8,052 nucleotides of DNA from Acidobacteriaceae bacterium (GCA_003135495.1 PLBX01000351.1:1-8052); one strand, 5' to 3'. Shown: positions 1-6,075, counted from the stretch's first letter. The notes: a model not told the origin generated them from the sequence alone. Numbers and translations are program-made.

Positions 1-258
1 CTAAGCGACCGAAGCGGCTGCAGCCGGCGCGGGAGAAGACATTAATTTCCGGACGCGATCCGAGGGCTGTGCGCCCTTCGAAACCCAATGTTCAATGCGT
101 TCGCGCTTGAGGTCGAAGGTCGCCGGATTGGTGCGCGGATTGTACGTGCCCACGACCTCCACCGGGCGGCCATTGCGAGCCCGCTCCTTCTCAATCACTA
201 CCACTCGATAATACGGTTGTTTGCGCGCACCAAAGCGCGCCAGTCGGATCATTAACAC
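1..258 (-). CDS. rpsP: 30S ribosomal protein S16
   Basis: Structural protein of the small ribosomal subunit, needed for 30S assembly. The N-terminus (IRLARFGARKQPYYRVVV) and the following VGTYNPR segment are the conserved S16 core. At 85 residues it has normal family length, and it ends in an Ala/Pro-rich tail that is often variable. The stop codon TAG lies at the very left edge, so the gene is just complete. Two starts are possible: GTG at 256-258 or ATG at 250-252 (protein beginning MIRLAR). A purine-rich AAAGGA lies 11 bases before the GTG and 17 before the ATG, so I kept GTG. In many bacteria rpsP is followed by rimM and trmD; those would lie beyond the left edge. The upstream neighbour here is an mce gene about 255 bases away, not ffh, so rpsP probably starts its own transcript. 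Confidence 0.97.
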   Translation of the reverse strand: MLMIRLARFGARKQPYYRVVVIEKERARNGRPVEVVGTYNPRTNPATFDLKRERIEHWVSKGAQPSDRVRKLMSSPAPAAAASVA

Positions 259-323
259 AGACTTCAGTATCCTTTGCCCGGAAGAGTCCGGAGGGTGAAC
301 CAGCGAAGTAAAGACAAACCATT

Positions 324-352
324 ATTATGCCGGAGGTTAGGGGATTCTGCAA
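324..352 (-). promoter_or_regulatory. Candidate sigma70-type promoter of rpsP
   Basis: Read on the minus strand, TTGCAG (347-352) is followed after exactly 17 bases by CATAAT (324-329), which matches five of six bases of the -10 consensus. The -35 matches only in TTG. Transcription would begin roughly 65 bases before rpsP. The resulting leader holds a small perfect hairpin, CCGGA-loop-TCCGG at 278-291, just upstream of the ribosome-binding region. This rests on consensus matching only. Confidence 0.4.
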
Positions 353-384
353 CGGGGGCGCGTTGGTTCCAAATCGGCGCTAAC

Positions 385-484
385 AGCTTGAACCGCCAAG
401 GGCACGAAGGTACACGAAGTATCACCCTGACTTTTACGTAACGATCTTCCTTCGTGTTCCTTCGTGTCCTTGGTGGTTCAAGCT
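385..484. repeat. Large palindromic intergenic element, copy 1
   Basis: A near-perfect inverted repeat with 35-base arms (385-419 and 450-484) that differ at three positions, around a 30-base loop. Each arm contains the core CCAAGGRCACGAAGG followed by a second CACGAAG unit, so there is a short internal direct repeat as well. The same core forms another inverted repeat at 3307-3387; the two left arms differ at only about two positions over some 28 bases. It lies between the mce stop codon and the rpsP promoter. A run of six T follows the right arm on the plus strand, but no plus-strand gene ends here, so I do not call it an intrinsic terminator. It behaves like a REP/MITE-like dispersed element, and could also fold at the 3' end of the mce transcript. 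Confidence 0.85.
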
Positions 485-513
485 TTTTTGTGCGGGAAGA
501 TCACCGCCTGCGC

Positions 514-1587
514 CTAGAAAACTTTGACGTGGAACGTCAAATACTTCTTCGGGTTCTCGCGGATTGCTTTCACTAGTTCTCGCGTTTCTACCAGCATCTG
601 GCTGCTGTTGTTATAGAGTGCGGGATCTTTGAAGAGCATTCCTGCGGTGCCTTCGCCTTTCTCCAGGCGATCGGAAAGTTCGGTCAGGTTCTTCATTGTC
701 GTTTGCAGGCGGTTGGCGAATTCCTGATCTCTGGTTAGAGTTCCGATTGCGCCCTTGCCGGCATTGATATCGTCGGTTAGCAGTTTGATATTCCCCATCG
801 TCTTATTGGCGTTGTCGAAGAGTTCTGGATCTTTCAGAAGTTTGCCAGCTGAGCCCTTTCCCTGCTGCAGGTCGTCAACCATGGCATTGACTTTGTCGAT
901 GGCGGCAACTGCTTTCTTGTAGACCTCGTCGCTCGTGACCAGTGGGCCGATCGATCCCTTGCCGCTCTGGATGTCGTCCATCAAGTGCTTGAATTCGGCG
1001 ACGGTGGCGTTGAGTTGGTCATACAGGGCCGGGGTGTAAATGACTTTGCCGATCGAGCCTTGACCGCTTTCGACGAATGCCAAAATGCGATCGAGCCGCT
1101 TCAGCAGCGCGTCCATGTTTTGCAGCGTACCCTGACTGGCACGGACTACATCCTGGACGTCGGGCTGTCCGCGGGATTGCAGAATGTCTCCGTCGGCGGC
1201 CTCTGGACCCTTCGCGGTTGAGCTGTCGATGTCGACGAAAGTTTCACCCAGGATTCCCGCCGTGCTCATCACCGTGACTGAGTCTTTCCGAAGGCTGTAG
1301 GAATATTTGGTATTGACCTTCATCGTCACTTCAACCGGTGTTGCGGGCTGCCCATTCACCACGCGCACGTGAGTTACGTTGCCAATGTCCACTCCCGCCA
1401 AACGCACCGGGGCGCCTTCGCGCAGGCCGCCTGCGTTATCGAAGTAGGAGCGCAATGTGATTTTGTGAGTGAACCATCCACCGGTGCCGCTCATCAGGAA
1501 AATCAGGACGGCAAGCGTGATGCTGGCTACAAGGACGGTGAGTCCCACGCGGAGCTGCGACCATTTCAGCTGCTTCTGGCTTGGCAA
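514..1587 (-). CDS. MCE/MlaD-family lipid-transport protein with 34-residue repeats
   Basis: Probable membrane-anchored periplasmic substrate-binding subunit of an MCE-type ABC lipid transporter (the Mla pathway is the model). One N-terminal membrane segment spans about residues 14-33. The MCE domain follows at about 42-125, with the hallmark YFDNAGGLREGAPVRLAGV and IGNV. From residue 175 to 344 there are five consecutive repeats of exactly 34 residues, each starting GxG[ST][IA]G (GKGAIG in the fourth), and the protein ends with NPKKYLTFHVKVF. The start is TTG at 1585-1587: an in-frame stop lies close upstream, the only ATG nearby is out of frame, and MPSQKQLKWSQLRVG is a family-like N-terminus. 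A weak GGA lies five bases before it. No permease (MlaE) or ATPase (MlaF) gene is adjacent, so partners must be encoded elsewhere. Confidence is high for the family, low for the substrate. Confidence 0.93.
   Translation of the reverse strand: MPSQKQLKWSQLRVGLTVLVASITLAVLIFLMSGTGGWFTHKITLRSYFDNAGGLREGAPVRLAGVDIGNVTHVRVVNGQPATPVEVTMKVNTKYSYSLRKDSVTVMSTAGILGETFVDIDSSTAKGPEAADGDILQSRGQPDVQDVVRASQGTLQNMDALLKRLDRILAFVESGQGSIGKVIYTPALYDQLNATVAEFKHLMDDIQSGKGSIGPLVTSDEVYKKAVAAIDKVNAMVDDLQQGKGSAGKLLKDPELFDNANKTMGNIKLLTDDINAGKGAIGTLTRDQEFANRLQTTMKNLTELSDRLEKGEGTAGMLFKDPALYNNSSQMLVETRELVKAIRENPKKYLTFHVKVF
556..1065 (-). repeat. Five tandem 34-codon repeats inside the mce gene
   Basis: The segment encodes residues 175-344 of the MCE protein. 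The repeats start at residues 175, 209, 243, 277 and 311 with GQGSIG, GKGSIG, GKGSAG, GKGAIG and GEGTAG. Most then carry an acidic or proline turn and an aromatic residue (PALY, DEVY, PELF, QEFA, PALY), followed by a helix-like stretch ending in DDI, DDL or a related motif. Spacing is exact with no insertions. The residue sequences are well diverged, so this is an old protein repeat, not a recent DNA duplication. Confidence 0.88.
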
Positions 1588-1610
1588 GGTGGTCCGTAAA
1601 CGACAGAAGC

Positions 1611-1619
1611 ATCATAACA
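1611..1619 (-). promoter_or_regulatory. Candidate extended -10 promoter of the mce gene
   Basis: On the minus strand the sequence TGTTATGAT gives an extended -10 (TGn plus TATGAT, five of six consensus bases), about 23 bases upstream of the TTG start. No good -35 is seen at the expected distance. It lies between the terminator of the upstream WXXGXW gene and the mce start, where a promoter is needed. Confidence 0.28.
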
Positions 1620-1666
1620 AACGCGACAGCTTTAAGAGACCGCGTTTCAAAAAGTTGAAAGGGAGC

Positions 1667-1720
1667 AAAAAAACAAAGGCTCCCGATTTGGCGCGGTGGG
1701 CGCAAATAACGGGAGCCTTT
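1667..1720 (-). terminator. Rho-independent terminator of the WXXGXW-protein gene
   Basis: A perfect 11-base stem, AAAGGCTCCCG (1675-1685) paired with CGGGAGCCTTT (1710-1720), encloses a 24-base loop that can itself fold through GCGC...GCGC. Read on the minus strand the stem is followed by TTTGTTTTTTT (1667-1677), a strong U-tract. It lies about 45 bases after the stop codon of the minus-strand gene at 1766-2680 and separates it from the mce gene. Confidence 0.85.
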
Positions 1721-1765
1721 ATTTAGTCTAAAAGGCGGCCGGTTAGCCGGTTTCAGACGATTCGG

Positions 1766-2680
1766 TTAGCGATCTCGGCCCCCATGCTTGGGCTGAGACT
1801 GGTGAGCTTCGTGATTTTCGGGACGCGCCGCGGGATGAACGCTCGCATGGTGATCGGCCGGATGGTGGTCTTCGACATGGTGATTATCCGTGTGGCGGTC
1901 CTGACGGCGATCCTCGTGACGGTCATTTCTGGCGGCGTGGTCAAAACCGCGATTTCCGCCGCCGTGCATTTCAGCATGTCCGCGTGAGAAGTCGCCGGGC
2001 CGCCCCGTAGCCGCAATTGCTGGACGCCCATGATTGTTGGACGCGAAGAATTCACGGTTGTGGCTGGCCTCACGTTCATGGTGCATCTGCTCGGCCAGTG
2101 CCATGCGGTGCGGTTCGTGACCGAAACGCTCTTCTTCGCGAGTAGGATGAACCATGACCCCGCCCGGGCCGTTGAAGCTCACATGCACGTTATTGACGAT
2201 CACCGTGCGGCTGTAAACGTTGTGGAAGCCCACGCCCACATTGAGCACGGCGCGATTGTAGAAGAACGCCCCGCCTCTCCACTCGCCGCCTTCGAAGCCT
2301 ACGCCACCGTATCCGAAGCCGTAATTGACGCCGCCGTAAAAGCCGACGTGCGATCCCCAGTAGCCACCGTGCCAGCCGTAGCGGCCATGCTCAAAGCCCC
2401 AGTAGCCAGGCGTCCACAACATGCCTACCGGCGCGACAACCCACGTTCCAGGGACCCAGTAGTAGCCGCCATCTTCATTCCAAGCCCAATAACCGGGGGT
2501 CCATAAATGGCCCGGGCCGGGGCAAGCGGGCTGCTCATACACGGGCAGGGCCGGAGGAGCGATGCCCACCGAGATGCCAACTGCTACGCCCGCATAGGAT
2601 GATTTCGATAGTGACAACACGGAAACCATCAACACCAAAACACTCAAAATTGACCAGCGAACGAAACGTTTCATTTTCAT
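1766..2680 (-). CDS. Secreted WXXGXW-repeat protein with His-rich C-terminus
   Basis: Unassigned function. A clear signal peptide (basic MKMKRFVRW, then a hydrophobic run, likely cleaved after SYA at about residue 30) marks it as exported. Residues 60-108 hold the WXXGXW/YXWGXW-type repeats: LWTPGYWAW, YYWVPGTW, LWTPGYWGF and GWHGGYWG. A Gly/Phe/Tyr-rich stretch follows (about 112-140), then a less biased segment (140-185), then a charged tail with about fifteen His in the last 75 residues, including HH pairs in VEDHHPADHH. The tail could bind metal ions, but that is inference. The ATG at 2678-2680 has AAAGGG only two bases upstream; a second ATG two codons in (2672-2674) sits at a better distance of eight. 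A strong terminator lies downstream and about 200 bases separate it from acpS, so it is probably transcribed alone. Proteins of this kind are frequent in Acidobacteriota and Proteobacteria and are taken to be envelope proteins. Confidence 0.88.
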   Translation of the reverse strand: MKMKRFVRWSILSVLVLMVSVLSLSKSSYAGVAVGISVGIAPPALPVYEQPACPGPGHLWTPGYWAWNEDGGYYWVPGTWVVAPVGMLWTPGYWGFEHGRYGWHGGYWGSHVGFYGGVNYGFGYGGVGFEGGEWRGGAFFYNRAVLNVGVGFHNVYSRTVIVNNVHVSFNGPGGVMVHPTREEERFGHEPHRMALAEQMHHEREASHNREFFASNNHGRPAIAATGRPGDFSRGHAEMHGGGNRGFDHAARNDRHEDRRQDRHTDNHHVEDHHPADHHASVHPAARPENHEAHQSQPKHGGRDR

Positions 2681-2849
2681 TACCCTTTCTTTATCCGCCG
2701 CTAATTCCCGCTATTTTCGCCCAAGAGCAGTAACCGAGTCTTGTTACGTACGCCCATATGAACCCTGACCTTTCGGGCATGTTTCGAACAGAAAGAAAGT
2801 TGTTGAAGACGGGAGGTTACTTTAGGGCTTCGTACTTCCTATGGATTAG

Positions 2850-2892
2850 AAACTGAGGGCGACAGCTGATAGCCGATGGCTCGCCTCAGTTT
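2850..2892 (-). terminator. Hairpin overlapping the acpS stop codon
   Basis: AAACTGAGGGCGA (2850-2862) pairs with TCGCCTCAGTTT (2881-2892), giving twelve pairs with a single bulged G and an 18-base loop. The right arm contains the TGA stop of acpS and its last codons. On the minus strand the stem is followed by TTTCTAATCC, a poor U-tract, so it is a weaker intrinsic terminator or a 3'-end stabilising structure. No other terminator is visible between acpS and the next gene; the rest of 2681-2849 shows no gene and no promoter I can defend. Confidence 0.5.
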
Positions 2893-3263
2893 TCCAGAAT
2901 GACGTGTGCCAACGCTTGGTCGCTCGTATGAGTAAGCGAGAGCGCGATATTTTTCGTGCCGAGTTTCGCGGCAATAGCTGCGGCTTCGCCATGAAATTGA
3001 ATGGTGGGACGCTGGCCTTTTGGGCGCACGACTTCAATATCACGCCAGCGGACCCCTCGACTCCATCCCGTGCCCAGCGCCTTCATGCCGGCTTCTTTGG
3101 CGGCGAAGCGAGCGGCGTAGCTTTCGAAGCGGCGGACTCGGCGTTCGCAATAACTGATTTCGCCCTGGGTGAAGATGCGATGTAGAAAGCGATCGCCGAA
3201 GCGCTCGATGCTTTCTCGAATGCGGGGAACTTCGGCGATGTCGACACCGGTGCCCAGGATCAT
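2886..3263 (-). CDS. acpS: Holo-[acyl-carrier-protein] synthase
   Basis: Transfers the 4'-phosphopantetheine arm from coenzyme A to apo acyl carrier protein, activating it for fatty acid synthesis in the cytoplasm. The sequence shows GTGVDIAEVPRI with the Mg-binding Asp at residue 8, RIFTQGE, FAAKEAGMKALGTG with the second metal ligand Glu at 57, and the C-terminal ALSLTHT. Length is 125 residues, typical of the family. The frame stays open upstream to a GTG at 3318-3320, but those extra 19 residues (beginning MPLVVNGF) are read from the palindromic element at 3307-3387 and its flank. I therefore start at ATG 3261-3263, where the conserved protein begins. No good Shine-Dalgarno sequence precedes it. 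Its neighbours are not lipid genes, so it is probably transcribed alone. Confidence 0.95.
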   Translation of the reverse strand: MILGTGVDIAEVPRIRESIERFGDRFLHRIFTQGEISYCERRVRRFESYAARFAAKEAGMKALGTGWSRGVRWRDIEVVRPKGQRPTIQFHGEAAAIAAKLGTKNIALSLTHTSDQALAHVILEN

Positions 3264-3306
3264 CAAGACATTGTGAATTGGTCTAGAGTTATTTGCAAAA
3301 CCATTG

Positions 3307-3387
3307 ACCACCAAGGGCACGAAGGTGCACGAAGGAAATTCTGGAGTTTTAGGGGAAAGCCTTCGGTTCCTCCGTGCCCTTAGTGGT
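3307..3387. repeat. Palindromic intergenic element, copy 2
   Basis: An imperfect inverted repeat: the left arm ACCACCAAGGGCACGAAGG... (3307-3335) and the complementary right arm (3360-3387) agree except for a few substitutions and one single-base gap, around a 24-base loop. It shares the core CCAAGGGCACGAAGG with the element at 385-484. It fills much of the gap between the DUF488 gene (ending at 3431) and acpS (starting at 3263). The arms have diverged more from each other than those of copy 1, which suggests an older insertion. Confidence 0.8.
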
Positions 3388-3430
3388 GAAAGATTTCGTG
3401 GTCAGGAGCAGATTCCTAGCCAGCCGGAGC

Positions 3431-3961
3431 TCAGAAAAGATTGTCGCCGCGGTAGATCACTTGGCCATCAATCAGTCGCGCTTCGCTAAAAAGCTTATGC
3501 GGACGCGCCGGGCCCTCCGCATCAATGTGGAAGACTTCGTGGCCATTCGCCACCATCCAGTCCGACACAATCATGCGATGGCAGCGGAAGTACACGCGCT
3601 CCGCGCACATGTATGCGGTACGAGATGCGCCGGCAATTTCGACCAGTTCGGCAGCAGCCTGTTCGAACTCAGGCGCTAAAGTGTAGTCGGCGTAGTTGCG
3701 AAAGTTGGCATTTCGCAGCGCCGTATGCGGAGAATCCTTGCGCGTCGCTTTACGATACCCGCCCAGAGCTTGCATCCACACGTAGCGAATTCCCGGTTTC
3801 GGCAGTGAATGCTCAAGCGCTTCGCGATTAAAGTACGGTAAGCGCCGAGACATGGGGAAGGCGCGGATATCGACTAGAGTTTCAATGCCATGCGCCTTCA
3901 ACGCCGACACGAGTTCGTCCAGCGTGCGCGTGGAGTGCCCGATAGTGTAAAGAATAGCCAC
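3431..3961 (-). CDS. DUF488 family protein
   Basis: Function not established for the family. The sequence has its main signatures in order: YTIGHSTRTLDELVSAL at the N-terminus, LVDIRAFPMSRRLPYFN at about 29-45, GIRYVWMQALGGYR at about 57-70, FRNYADYT at about 87-94, and MCAERVYFRCHRM at about 118-130. The two cysteines of the last motif (119 and 127) and its CHR are the most conserved part and suggest a metal or catalytic site. Length (176 residues) is normal. The start is GTG at 3959-3961, giving MAILYTIGH; a recognisable ribosome-binding site is lacking. It is divergent from the gene starting at 4030 or 4096, and about 167 bases, mostly the palindromic element, separate it from acpS. Confidence 0.9.
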   Translation of the reverse strand: MAILYTIGHSTRTLDELVSALKAHGIETLVDIRAFPMSRRLPYFNREALEHSLPKPGIRYVWMQALGGYRKATRKDSPHTALRNANFRNYADYTLAPEFEQAAAELVEIAGASRTAYMCAERVYFRCHRMIVSDWMVANGHEVFHIDAEGPARPHKLFSEARLIDGQVIYRGDNLF

Positions 3962-4029
3962 ACCGTATTTGATGCCGACATTCCAGAGTCGAGGAGGAGT
4001 GCCAGCGCCTCTCCGAAAACTTAAGGCCT

Positions 4030-5178
4030 ATGGGTGCTATCATTAAAGCGCTCACCCTCAGTACCACCCTGAGCACGACGGGCGAGCGAATTTCGATGCG
4101 CATTCGACGCCGCCTCCCCATACCCTTAGCTGTTTTGGTTCTTGTGGGAGCCCTTGCGTTGATTGTGACCTTGCGCAAGCACGCTCCTCCGGAGCCTGCC
4201 CGCCTGCTGCCCGGAGCGGACGGATTTTTCTATGTCAACCTAAAGTGGATTCGGACATTCGCGACCGGAAAATTGCCGGCGGTCTCGCGCGAGGCGGAAT
4301 ATCAGAAATTCGTCGAGGAGACGGGCTTCCAGTTCGAACGCGATCTCGACCAAGCGGCCTTCGCCGTGCACTATCCTCAAAGTTGGGGCGGAGGCACGGG
4401 TGGGTCGGCCTCAGAACCGCGCTTCTCTGAGGTATTCGTTGGCAAGATCGACTCTCCACGCCTAACGTCGTACCTTAAGAAGGTTTCTTCCTCGGTCGAG
4501 GACTACCGCGGGTTTGACATTTACAGCATTCCGCTTGAGGGCCGCACCGTGCGCGTTGTGATGCTTTCTTACAACAGCGTCGCTGTGTCGAATCATCCTA
4601 ATCCAGACGTAATTCGCGGCATGCTCGACCGCTCCCGCAAACTGGCCTCGCCCTTTGGAGGGCCATCGCTTCTGCGCAGGTTTTATCGCAAGGTCCCGCT
4701 GGCGAGTTTAAGTTTTGCGATTCTGCGAGTGCAGCCCAATGAAATGAGTTCCCTGAACGGGATGGGCAGTTGGAGTTTGCTGTTTCCCCGGCCCGCGGTA
4801 GCGGTAATCTCGGGGCGCTTCCTGCGCGCGTTCCACCTGCGCGCCGAGGCCTTTACCGACAGCGAGGCCGATGCCCGCGCCATCACCGACAAAGCGGCCG
4901 CCTTTCTCAACCTCTTTCGCACGGCCGAAAGTAGTGTGGGAACGCAGGAAACCGACGCTGACGTGAAGGCCTTCTTTGACAGTCTGAAAGTGGAACAATC
5001 GGGAGATCGCGCGATTCTGACCGCGGTTGTGCCGCCGGGCTTCGTCCGCAAAGTTTTGACGGAGGCTCCGCCCGAGGCTGTTGCTCCAGAGCCGCCTGCG
5101 GCGCCTGCCACTCCAGCCGCTCCGAAGGAATCGGCGCCCGCGCCAAAAGGCAGGAGAAAGCCGCGAACGCCAGCATGA
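4030..5178 (+). CDS. Conserved membrane-anchored hypothetical protein
   Basis: I cannot assign a function. After a basic RIRRR there is one hydrophobic segment (about residues 30-47 of the long form), so the bulk is predicted to lie outside the cytoplasm, anchored at its N-terminus. The large soluble region starts with ARLLPGADGFFYVNLKWIR and contains FVEETGFQFERDLDQAAFAV, FSEVFVGKID, LEGRTVRVV, VIRGMLDRSR and FFDSLKVEQSGDRAILTA; it has no cysteine. The last 37 residues are Pro/Ala-rich and end in a basic RRKPR stretch, as in a flexible linker or wall-associating tail. Two starts are plausible: ATG 4030 (AAGG four bases upstream) and ATG 4096, which gives the tidier MRIRRRLPIPLAVLV signal-anchor; the 22 extra residues are low in complexity. 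I give the longer form but lean slightly to 4096 as the true start. The pattern resembles an uncharacterised acidobacterial family, from memory only. Confidence 0.82.
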   Translation: MGAIIKALTLSTTLSTTGERISMRIRRRLPIPLAVLVLVGALALIVTLRKHAPPEPARLLPGADGFFYVNLKWIRTFATGKLPAVSREAEYQKFVEETGFQFERDLDQAAFAVHYPQSWGGGTGGSASEPRFSEVFVGKIDSPRLTSYLKKVSSSVEDYRGFDIYSIPLEGRTVRVVMLSYNSVAVSNHPNPDVIRGMLDRSRKLASPFGGPSLLRRFYRKVPLASLSFAILRVQPNEMSSLNGMGSWSLLFPRPAVAVISGRFLRAFHLRAEAFTDSEADARAITDKAAAFLNLFRTAESSVGTQETDADVKAFFDSLKVEQSGDRAILTAVVPPGFVRKVLTEAPPEAVAPEPPAAPATPAAPKESAPAPKGRRKPRTPA

Positions 5179-5263
5179 TGACTGACTCAATTGCTGTAAC
5201 AATTCCAGGGTTCAAAGCATCTTCTTACTTAGGCGGCAATCATTTAACCGCGCCGGCGCTCGC

Positions 5264-5291
5264 TTTACGGCAATCGGCACGTCGATACAAT
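5264..5291 (+). promoter_or_regulatory. Candidate promoter of the ccdA cluster
   Basis: TTTACG (5264-5269) and TACAAT (5286-5291) are separated by 16 bases; the -10 matches five of six consensus bases. A second TACAAT lies at 5299-5304 without a good -35. The site sits 28 bases before the ccdA start, inside the 141-base gap after the preceding gene, which otherwise shows no gene or strong terminator. A weak AGAG close to the ATG is the only ribosome-binding candidate. Confidence 0.35.
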
Positions 5292-5319
5292 TGGTGGCTA
5301 CAATAGAGATATAGAGATT

Positions 5320-6042
5320 ATGACGAGTTTGCCATTGCCGCTCGCTGTCTTCGTCGCAGGGCTTATCTCGTTTTTGTCGCCCTGCGTGCTTCCGCTGGTG
5401 CCGGGGTATGTTTCGTTGATCTCGGGCGTCGGCGTCGAACAATTGAAGCTGAAGGAAGGCGAGCTCTTCCGAAAGGTAATGCTCAACTCCGCTGCCTTCA
5501 TCATTGGCTTCAGCATTGTCTTTATAACGCTGGGAGCGATTTCGACAGAAGTTGGGCAGGTACTCGCGCAATATAAATCGCTGCTCGCACGTATCGCCGG
5601 AGTAGTCATCATTCTCTTCGGCCTGCACCTGACGGGCATCTTCCAAATCAAAGCGTTGCTGGCCGACACGCGGTTACACGGGCTCAAGGGCAGTCCTTCG
5701 GCGTGGGGAGCATTCGTGATTGGCTTTGCTTTCGCCTTTGGATGGACGCCTTGCGTCGGCCCGATTCTCGCAGTGGTGCTCGGATTCGCAGCTACGCAAG
5801 ATACGGTTTGGAAGGGAATTTTTCTTTTAGCGATTTATTCAGCTGGACTGGCTGTGCCTTTTCTGCTGACGTCGCTCGGCATCGAGCGTTTTTTAAAGTT
5901 CTACAATCGTTTCAAATTCCACATGCACGCTGTAGAGGTGGCAAGCGGAGGCTTGCTGATCGCATTGGGGGTTCTGCTGGTGATGGGGCGGTTCACCCTC
6001 ATCTCCGGCTATTTCTCGTTCTTGAATAAGTTTGCGCTCTAG
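5320..6042 (+). CDS. ccdA: Cytochrome c biogenesis / thiol-disulfide transporter CcdA
   Basis: Integral membrane protein that takes electrons from cytoplasmic thioredoxin and passes them across the membrane through a cysteine pair; homologous to the central (beta) domain of DsbD. Six hydrophobic segments are visible (about 6-35, 54-78, 88-108, 128-158, 164-186, 204-224). The two signature motifs, SPCVLPLVPGY (Cys22) and GWTPCVGPIL (Cys145), carry the only two cysteines, as expected for the redox pair in the first and fourth segments. Length (240 residues) is typical of a stand-alone CcdA. It is the first gene of a likely three-gene operon: 75 bases downstream comes a TlpA-like thioredoxin and after that a DsbD alpha-like protein, which are the probable electron acceptors. 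Confidence 0.96.
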   Translation: MTSLPLPLAVFVAGLISFLSPCVLPLVPGYVSLISGVGVEQLKLKEGELFRKVMLNSAAFIIGFSIVFITLGAISTEVGQVLAQYKSLLARIAGVVIILFGLHLTGIFQIKALLADTRLHGLKGSPSAWGAFVIGFAFAFGWTPCVGPILAVVLGFAATQDTVWKGIFLLAIYSAGLAVPFLLTSLGIERFLKFYNRFKFHMHAVEVASGGLLIALGVLLVMGRFTLISGYFSFLNKFAL

Positions 6043-6055
6043 AAGGGCAGTTTTG

Positions 6056-6075
6056 GACGGGCGGGGACACCCGTC
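6056..6075 (+). other. Hairpin between ccdA and the thioredoxin gene
   Basis: GACGGG (6056-6061) pairs with CCCGTC (6070-6075) around an 8-base loop, about 13 bases after the ccdA stop codon. There is no T-run after it, so it should not end transcription fully; it could attenuate it or protect the upstream mRNA. The right arm extended to CACCCGTCGCT (6068-6078) occurs again, inverted, at 6686-6696 after the thioredoxin gene. Confidence 0.45.

Noticed and set aside
385..489. Palindrome plus T-run as a rho-independent terminator
   Set aside because: The T-run is on the plus strand, where no gene ends; on the minus strand, where mce ends, the stem is followed by GTTAGCGCC with no T-run.
1436..1705. 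An 89-codon minus-strand frame overlapping the mce start
   Set aside because: It has an ATG start but runs in a different frame through the MCE N-terminus and across the upstream terminator; it lacks domain features.
2030..2506. A 158-codon open frame on the plus strand
   Set aside because: It is exactly antisense to the WXXGXW protein, whose biased Gly/Tyr/His codons leave the opposite strand free of stops. It has no recognisable domain and its start lacks a ribosome-binding site.
385..3387. The two repeat elements as part of a CRISPR array
   Set aside because: They are two isolated palindromes nearly 3 kb apart, without regular spacers or cas genes.
3882..4178. A 98-codon minus-strand frame across the DUF488-hypothetical gene gap
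   Set aside because: It overlaps both better-supported genes, is rich in Arg and has no recognisable pattern.
4708..5202. Long minus-strand frames opposite the hypothetical protein gene (also 4683-5111 and 4907-5215)
   Set aside because: The products are Arg/Ser-rich with no domain-like pattern, typical of antisense reading of a GC-rich gene; the plus-strand frame has the anchor and ordered motifs.
5189..5204. AATTG...CAATT hairpin after the hypothetical gene as a terminator
   Set aside because: Only five AT-rich pairs and no T-run.
5212..5687. Minus-strand frames opposite ccdA
   Set aside because: They are antisense to the well-supported CcdA motifs; the products are polar and low in pattern.
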